Assembly (NCBI GenBank): GCA_023653785.1
Contig: JAMKCH010041501.1
Span: forward strand, 22,604 to 86,603
DNA from: Ophioderma brevispina
Lineage: Eukaryota > Echinodermata > Ophiuroidea > Amphilepidida > Ophiodermatidae
DNA length: 64,000 bases
Direction: 5' to 3'
The position numbers and the translations under genes are program-made. Positions 58,225 to 64,000 of the stretch are shown piece by piece. Within the stretch, counting starts at the first letter, position 1. Each line of letters starts with the position of its first letter. The notes beneath the pieces were generated by a model. It was not told where the DNA came from and did no database searches. It worked only from the letters and a program-made list of their open reading frames with translations.

Positions 58225-58610
58225 GCACGCCGCACAACACAATACACGCATAGGTCTAAAATTTGATAATATTCTTGGGCGTAAAATGAAAGATTCGATT
58301 TCTTGGATCAATACTAAAACTAGAATTCTATTACCTCTGCTGCCCATTATTGAAAATGGAGCATTCTGATTGGTCAGTTTACTGCCCATTATTCTGCAAT
58401 AATGGGTCGCCAATGCATTTTCTCGTTATATCGCGCTATTTTCGGTAATAGAATAGAAATAAGGGTTTGCAGTATTATTTATGGGCTCATAATGTATCCT
58501 CGGCCGGAAAAAATTAAAATAATGGACTCGGCTGCGCCTCGTCCATTATTTATTTTTTCCGACCTCGGACGCATTATTCACCCATAAAGGATACTGCATC
58601 ACCCTTTATT
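58225..58610. mobile_element. MITE-like repeat with long internal hairpin
   Basis: A near-perfect palindrome at 58505-58561 (cggaaaaaattaaaataatgg ... inverted) and a shorter one around gcccattattctgcaataatggg (58383-58405). No clear TIR ends. Confidence 0.6.
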
Positions 58611-58869
58611 TCTTAATTAACCGAACGCTACAAAATAAATTGAATAGAGTCGATAAGTGTGGTTTGAAAGCAAGAACTTTCGATAGATACTTTATGTGGC
58701 AGGAACTTAAAACAACGGGTATGATTGTCAATATTGATCGGCGGTAGTCGGTACTTGTCAAATTTTACAATCGATTACTTTCCTTGTTCTGATGTTTTGA
58801 GCTCAACGTTGCGCAAGTATTGGAAGTTCAATCGCCGCAAATGAAAGTTTGATAGCGAAAAAAAGGTAA

Positions 58870-58985
58870 ATTTTTAAAGGACTCGGGCCGAGTCCCGCCC
58901 AGGACTCGAGTCCTGAGTGTCCGAGTCCGAGTCCTGGGTGTCCGAGTCCGAGTCTTTCAAAATCGGGACTCGAGTCCGCCTACAA
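58870..58985. repeat. short tandem repeat ggactcgagtcc/gtccgagtccgagtc
   Basis: Palindromic actcgagt-type 12-mers repeated about six times; gives an Asp/Ser/Thr-Gln repeat in one frame, not a gene. Confidence 0.85.
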
Positions 58986-59173
58986 CACTGCATGAAACAA
59001 CCTGCAGAAATCAATCTAACTGCCGAATGAAAGGTCTCCATCTTAAAATAATGGTATTCCACACTGGAGTTGAGTCAAAATCATTCTGTATTTACCGTTT
59101 TTCTGAGAAAAATGTTTGAAATGAACTCTCCTGGTTCATGATGAACTTGCTCAATTAAACCTTTGCTATTAAT

Positions 59174-60129
59174 AGGGGTGGGCAAGTATGAACTTTTTTT
59201 ACAAATCTTTTGTAAAACGAGTATATTCTATGCCCATTTTGGCTCCTGAAAATGAATCAGGCAAGCTGTTTCACTCAAGATAAAATTTTAGGTTGGTTCC
59301 GTGGAGTTTAAGTTTTGTACATGAAGTCTATAGGGATTTCTGCTACTTTTGGAAAAACAAAAACAAACATGATCGTCATCCTGGATTTTGCTAGAAACTC
59401 GCCAATAGGTGCTTTATAGGTTTAGGCAAATAATTGTCAAAGAAAAAAATAGCAATTTTTTTCCCAATGGCAGAAAATATATTTTTTCCAAAACTCTCTT
59501 CAATTGAGGCAAGGCAATGCACAGAACAACCAAACCCAGACCACTAGTTTGTGAGTGAGTGAAAATTGAAGAAGTCTAATTGATGTTAAGGTCAAGCCTT
59601 TGCAACCAGTTACATAACTTGCTAATACCTGTGAATGGTTCTGGCATGACTGGGGTGTTTTCATACCAGCAAGTGCATGTGTGGTACTATTATTAATATA
59701 TATTGTAGCAGGCAACTCATTGTGTGTAAAGAGGTGTATTCCTGTTTCTATAAATAATTTAAACCAGTAGGTGAAAGTTGTAGCTGTGCTAATGAGTGAC
59801 TATACGCCCTCTGTAAGATAGACATTTTTTCTTTTAATCTAGACAATCATGAACTTGGTTATTTTGGAAACCTATGGTTTTACAAAGGGAGGCAATATAC
59901 CTAGCACATGTGCATGTTACATAGTTGTCATTAGTTTGTATGTGGCAAATATTGGCAAATACCTAATTTAACCTGAAAATCACATTGACTTTATGTACAA
60001 AACTTACAATCCATGGAACCAACCCAAAAATGTATCTTCAATGAAAAAGCTTGCTAGATTCTTTTTCAGGAGCCAAAATGGCATAGAATCCACTCGATTT
60101 TAAAAAAAGTTGTAACTTGCCCACCCCAA
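59174..60129. mobile_element. hAT-like non-autonomous element, 956 bp, 8-bp target duplication
   Basis: The target duplication CTATTAAT is at 59166-59173 and 60130-60137. TIRs start aggggtgggcaagt and, read inverted, ttggggtgggcaagt; the inverted similarity continues for about 140 bp (tttggctcctg, ggttggttcc, ttgtacat). TIR and 8-bp duplication fit hAT. No transposase frame. Confidence 0.88.
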
Positions 60130-60339
60130 CTATTAATTTTAGACTCGCAAGAATTAAAAGGAAAATTCCTTATTGGAGTATTCTGTTGAGGTACTTCATC
60201 TTGTTCAAATTCAATTGTTTGGATAACCCCCAAATTAGAATTTTCAACCAATGGTTCTTAAAATGTTTCAATTTCCTGATATAAAGCCATGCGTAGTTAT
60301 GGAGTTCATGTATGTTTTAACTGGCAAGGACAGTCTTAC

Positions 60340-61505
60340 CTCACCTTGTGACTTAGACTTCTGTATTGGAGCCTTTCACAGGTGCCCCTCTGCCTCTTGC
60401 TCTGCGAGCAGCAGATGGATGGTGTTTTGAACCATACTCTCTGTTTCTGAACTGGCTTGAAGCCTTGAATCATAATTAGGATAACGCCTTCTAGCTCTTC
60501 ATCTGCGGTATCCTCTACCACGACTTCTAATGCTGTTAGCATACTTATTGTCATCACCAATTCGCTTAATTGTCTCTTGTATGTTATCACCAAACAAGTA
60601 AGCTGTGTGCTCTACATTCGCAGAACATAATTAAGCATAATGCTTGTTAACATCAGGTTTCAACAGATCACGTCTATGCAGACAAAGTGTATGATATGCA
60701 TGGCCAAGTAAAGCCATACTCTGGATGCCCTTGTTCAGAACTGAGTCTATGTTTTCTTTATGATCAGGAGAACTCAGCAGATGAATCATATTGGTCATAT
60801 TGACACCAGTCTTAATTACTAAAGCCGTCTGTATGGTTTGAAATTTATCATCAAAACTTCTAGTTGGCATACGGAGTATTAAGTTCCAAACTACATCATT
60901 AACTCTAACCTCAGTAAAAGCTTGACAATTGTCAGGTCTGACAATGTACTGAACTATGGACTTGAACTTATCTTTATCAAGACCTCTCTTAAAGGTCCCA
61001 GGAAATGAGATGATAAACCTACTCCAAATCTTTATGGGACATTCCATTCCAATAAACAGGGCCAGAAAAAAAAAATACGCTACTGGTGACATCATTAGTG
61101 AAACTATTGATTTTCAGTCAGTGTCATGAATAGATTCACACCAGTCATCTGGAATTTTCTATTACTCTCTGAAAAATCAATAGTTTCACTAATGATGTCA
61201 TCACCAACCCAAATATTGAATGCTTTCTAGTCCCTCCTTGTAGACTTGACACAAACCACATCAATTTTCTATTTGCATTTCCTGGGACCTTTAAACACAT
61301 CATTGACCAGCTCTGCGATTCCATCCTTAACATTATCAGAAGTAGAAGGCTGGTCTCGCTTGTATTTATTTAAAGCCTCTTTGAATTGCAATTCATCCTG
61401 AGAAAGATTAGATCTCTCTATGTTGTCTAAAACAGGTTCAGAACTATCACTAGCGGTAGTAGCATCAACAGTATCAGGATTCTTATTGATAGAGTCAATA
61501 CTCAA
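60340..61505 (-). pseudogene. DIRS-like gag pseudogene
   Basis: N-terminal part 61505-61285 (LSQDELQFKEALNKYKR, then ELVNDVFK), then after a 298-bp MITE, KFKSIVQYIVRPDNCQ, VNDVVWNL, SFDDKFQTIQTALV and MALLGHAYHTLCLHRRDLLK; the C-terminus has SRGRGYRR, an Arg/Gly-rich tail. RPxNC..VxxxVW and TRSFD..FQxxQ are typical of DIRS-type gag-like proteins. Two further breaks at about 60630 and 60515. Confidence 0.82.
60993..61290. mobile_element. 298-bp MITE inserted in gag, TTAA target duplication
   Basis: Perfect 15-bp TIRs aggtcccaggaaatg, TTAA duplicated at 60989-60992 and 61291-61294. Subterminal inverted copies ggtgacatcattagtgaaac (61085-61104) and its partner (61185-61205) make a second stem. 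Without the MITE and one TTAA, the gag frame continues across the site. Confidence 0.9.
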
Positions 61506-61550
61506 GTTGACTTTACGACTCTTGGCTTGAATTTCTACCGAAGGTCCAGC

Positions 61551-62330
61551 CTTATCAAAATCCTATTCATAATCATAAATGCCAGTGCCCATAGACAAGG
61601 TTGTAATTGACCGGGAAAATGGAGCAAACAGCAAAAAGACCAATTGAGACTGGACCTAAGAGGTTGACACAAAGTTGGCATAAAAAGGATTGAACGTCAA
61701 CGCAGTCGCACGTATTCTCTTTTGCCAAACTAACATTTCACAAAGTGTAAAAACATTATACATATCCCAAAATAAGATGAGTTAAAGGTTGCAACGAGAG
61801 AGGTCCACAAACAGGTGTCCCTAAAAAATCGCAAGTACTGATTTTTGCCATGATGCAAAGCTTTCCATAAAAAATATCCCCATTTGAAAGGGTTAAGCTG
61901 GGAAATATTTCTTTGGTACAAAAATTGTGAAATTTCTAATTTCGTATAGGAGCAAATACGAAATTCAGCATATGTTTTATATTGAAATATAAGCAAATCA
62001 AAATCACCATTTTTCTCTCTTTTAAGACATTTCTTTAGCCAAATTAAAGGTAAGAAATCTATTGAGTGTCTAATCTATATGAAATCACTATTATGACACA
62101 ATATTTGAGGGCCTCAAAATCTCTCGTTGCACCTTTAACATTTGTAAGCAATTTATGAGTGCATGTTGCATGTATCCATACATCCGTTTATCATTTCGCG
62201 TGTGCCAATAAAATGTGGATACCGTAATAAACATCATTATCGTACAGTCGATAATGTGTATTAGTTTGACAACGGAGAACTTATACATCCTAGTAGGAAT
62301 TGTCCACCACACATCAGTGTAGCGAGCATA
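61551..62330. other. flank of the DIRS-like element, nothing recognised
   Basis: AT-rich, no gene or repeat structure seen. Confidence 0.35.
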
Positions 62331-62366
62331 TACAGGAGTGAGCTGTCAAGTATCTAATGTAAAGCA

Positions 62367-63251
62367 CCCTATGTCCGGACAGAGACCTGCTGCTAACCGC
62401 TTCAATTCCAGAGAGAGTTTCTTCAGCAAAGTCTCTAAGGAGTTTAAGAGAGTCGCCTTGTGGGATGAAAGACATGCTATCAGCCGAGTAACATCTATCG
62501 TTATTGAATCTGTAGAGCATCTTCCGCCTGGAGCTGACTCCACATATATTCTTCTTCTTCTTAGCGTGTCCGCAAGTCATTAGTAATGGCTTGTGGTGGT
62601 GTCAGGATTTATTCAATTGAGTAAGCTGAATCGGGGCCGCGTGTATCCATGATACGGACGATCCTAACATCGGCCCGCTGCATGTTGAGACTGGGGCGGA
62701 TTGGGAACAGTCAGGGGTTTACACCCTACTACTCTATTCGACACTGACTGCGATGTTCATGTACAGTTGTGACTCTCTGTACACGGGACCGACGACTTAA
62801 CGTCCCCTCCGAGGACGGATGCTTTCATGATTCATTTGCCCAATTCCAAGTGAACCGTGGAGGAGAGCGGTATTCTGAATTTAATCAATAGCTCGTATAC
62901 AGATTAAATCCAGAATTGAGCACCCGAATAAATCCCAGCAAGTGACCCCACCGGGATTCGAACCCGGGATTTTTGGTAAATTTGCGCCACAGGCAAGCAC
63001 CCTAACCGCTAGGTTGAATGGCGATGTCTTAACAGACGGAGACCCGTAATCGGCCGATCTAAAGTTTCAAGCAGAAGTGGGGCTACCTCGAAGCAGATAA
63101 GGACACCAACTCTGGTTATGGAACAGCACCACAGACAATGGAACATCGCTTGGTTTGCCTACTGTTGGAGCAACAATGCACAGACAAGGACCTTGCGGAA
63201 TTCAGTGAAGCAGCGAGACGTTGTACCCATCTCTGGCTGGATCATATTTGA
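62367..63251 (+). pseudogene. non-LTR retrotransposon ORF2 C-terminus, split by an insertion
   Basis: First part (62367-62544): RPAANRFNSRESFFSKV, LWDERH, SVEHLPPGAD. Second part (about 63069-63251): KQKWGYLEA, TAPQTMEHRLVCLLLEQQC and EAARRCTHLWLDHI then stop. These are the usual pre-terminal and terminal motifs of Jockey-superfamily ORF2 (TMEHxxxxC; final aromatic helix). The piece between was lost or displaced. Confidence 0.75.
62600..63035 (-). repeat. tRNA-derived SINE inserted in the LINE remnant
   Basis: The head on the minus strand has tagcggttagggtgc (A box, 62997-63011) and gggttcgaatcc (B box, 62954-62965). Body includes cggaggggacgttaag and tcggtcccgtgtacagagag. Ends are approximate. 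Confidence 0.8.
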
Positions 63252-64000
63252 GAAAACTTTTTTTAAAAATGTTAATGGTGTTTAACGTTTTTTGCAATAC
63301 TAAATCACTCACAGAAGGCTATGGAAAACTGGCTCTGTTTCTATCACATTTACAACTCTCACAACTCTTTCAACATACGGTAACAAGATCTTTTTAGTCA
63401 TGATCACTGAACGAAAAGTGCATCGAAATGGCCATCACAAGATGCTCAATAACCGGTACAGCTGATGGTGGGCAATCGAGGCGAAATTAATTAGCTCGGA
63501 GTAAATTACCTCAAATGTGCTATACAAATGCAATTTGATTTTAGAAATCATAACAGTCTACAATGTCAATCATGATATTAATCACTTTCTAAACACAACT
63601 GGTGCATTCCCAGACATTTTAAGCAGTTTTCCAGATGCCAAGGAAGAAAGTCATATACGTTTTCATTTACACGTAAGTCTAGCGATTTTGTCACCTGCGC
63701 GCTATTAATACACTAAAATACACAATTAACACTGTTGCATTTGTTTAGAGCAGCACGTAATACACACTTTAAATAATTAGAGTTAATGGTGTTAACACTA
63801 TGTTCAACTATTAGCATGTTAAAGTATTCATTATTTGAACACGCGCAGACGTTATTGAGTGACCAACGTCTTATTACATTGACGGTGTTTCATTTGATCA
63901 ACACCTGTTTTTACAAATCATTGGCGTTGTTTACATTTTCACATTTGTGCGTTTAATAGAGCGTCTAAATATTTCAACATACAAACGCGTTAATCACCGT
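63252..64000. other. right edge, AT-rich, possible gtgttaa-type repeat
   Basis: ggtgttaacac and aacacc words (63786-63910) recall the palindromic MITE at 39.4 kb, but no end pair could be set. One 63-codon frame (63517-63708) without a recognised motif. Confidence 0.3.

Larger units (their letters stand above)
55790..61550 (-). mobile_element. decayed DIRS-like (tyrosine recombinase) retrotransposon with nested insertions
   Basis: In minus-strand order: gag (61505-60340), a long interval with insertions, RNase H (about 57300-56880), then tyrosine recombinase (about 56800-55790). This content and order is that of DIRS/Ngaro-type elements, which carry a tyrosine recombinase instead of a DDE integrase. 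The RT expected between gag and RNase H was not found. Frames are broken in several places, so it is inactive. Confidence 0.85.

Noticed and set aside
58874..59062. 62-codon frame with repeated Asp-Ser-Asp-Thr-Gln
   Set aside because: Translation of the ggactcgagtcc tandem repeat.

Overview
The window is non-coding-rich metazoan nuclear DNA. It has spliced exons with GT/AG borders, many MITE-like and foldback elements, tRNA-derived SINEs, non-LTR and DIRS-type retroelement remains, minisatellites and long CA/TG and TA tracts. The host gene is closest to the vertebrate sulfonylurea-receptor branch of ABCC transporters. Together with the repeat types this suggests a marine invertebrate, perhaps an echinoderm, hemichordate or cephalochordate; this assignment is an inference with low to moderate confidence.

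Region 1-31.6 kb (minus strand): one large ABCC8/ABCC9-like gene. I traced about 19 exons from splice sites, matching codon phase and family motifs. In gene order they encode the N-terminal TMD0 with its paired cysteines (31.57-30.93 kb), an L0 linker exon (28.2 kb), TMD1 (27.1-19.4 kb), NBD1 with Walker A, Q-loop, LSGGQ, Walker B and H-loop (18.1-14.56 kb or its 10.5 kb duplicate), an acidic Ser-rich linker, and the beginning of TMD2 (12.6, 8.5 or 4.8 kb copies, then 1.1 and 0.2 kb). The rest of TMD2 and NBD2 lie beyond the left edge. Exon phases agree at nearly all joins. Three places show one-base irregularities, which fit either assembly errors or an ageing gene copy.

Region 1.1-15.2 kb: this part of the gene is rearranged by two overlapping tandem duplications (periods of about 3.77 kb and 4.05 kb). 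The first TMD2 exon occurs three times and the Walker B/H-loop and linker exons twice. The duplicated three-exon block is phase-symmetric (564 nt). A 5'-truncated non-LTR retrotransposon on the minus strand sits beside each exon copy, twice with a poly(A) tail and twice as a shorter fused fragment.

Region 31.6-55 kb: no convincing host gene. It holds TTAA-flanked MITEs, a roughly 1-kb GTTTAGTAAAC minisatellite, a compound inverted/tandem element (34.3-36.7 kb), a palindromic MITE (39.4-39.6 kb), a TIR element (43.2-44.55 kb), a long foldback element whose arms are built of tandem units (45.0-48.96 kb), a TA tract, and a cluster of DR1-like AGGTCA repeats (51 kb).

Region 55.8-61.55 kb (minus strand): a decayed DIRS-like tyrosine-recombinase retrotransposon with gag, RNase H and recombinase but no visible reverse transcriptase. 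It is disrupted by a hAT-like element with an 8-bp target duplication, by a 298-bp TTAA MITE inside gag, and by a SINE. Region 62.3-64 kb holds the 3' end of a plus-strand non-LTR retrotransposon ORF split by a tRNA-derived SINE.
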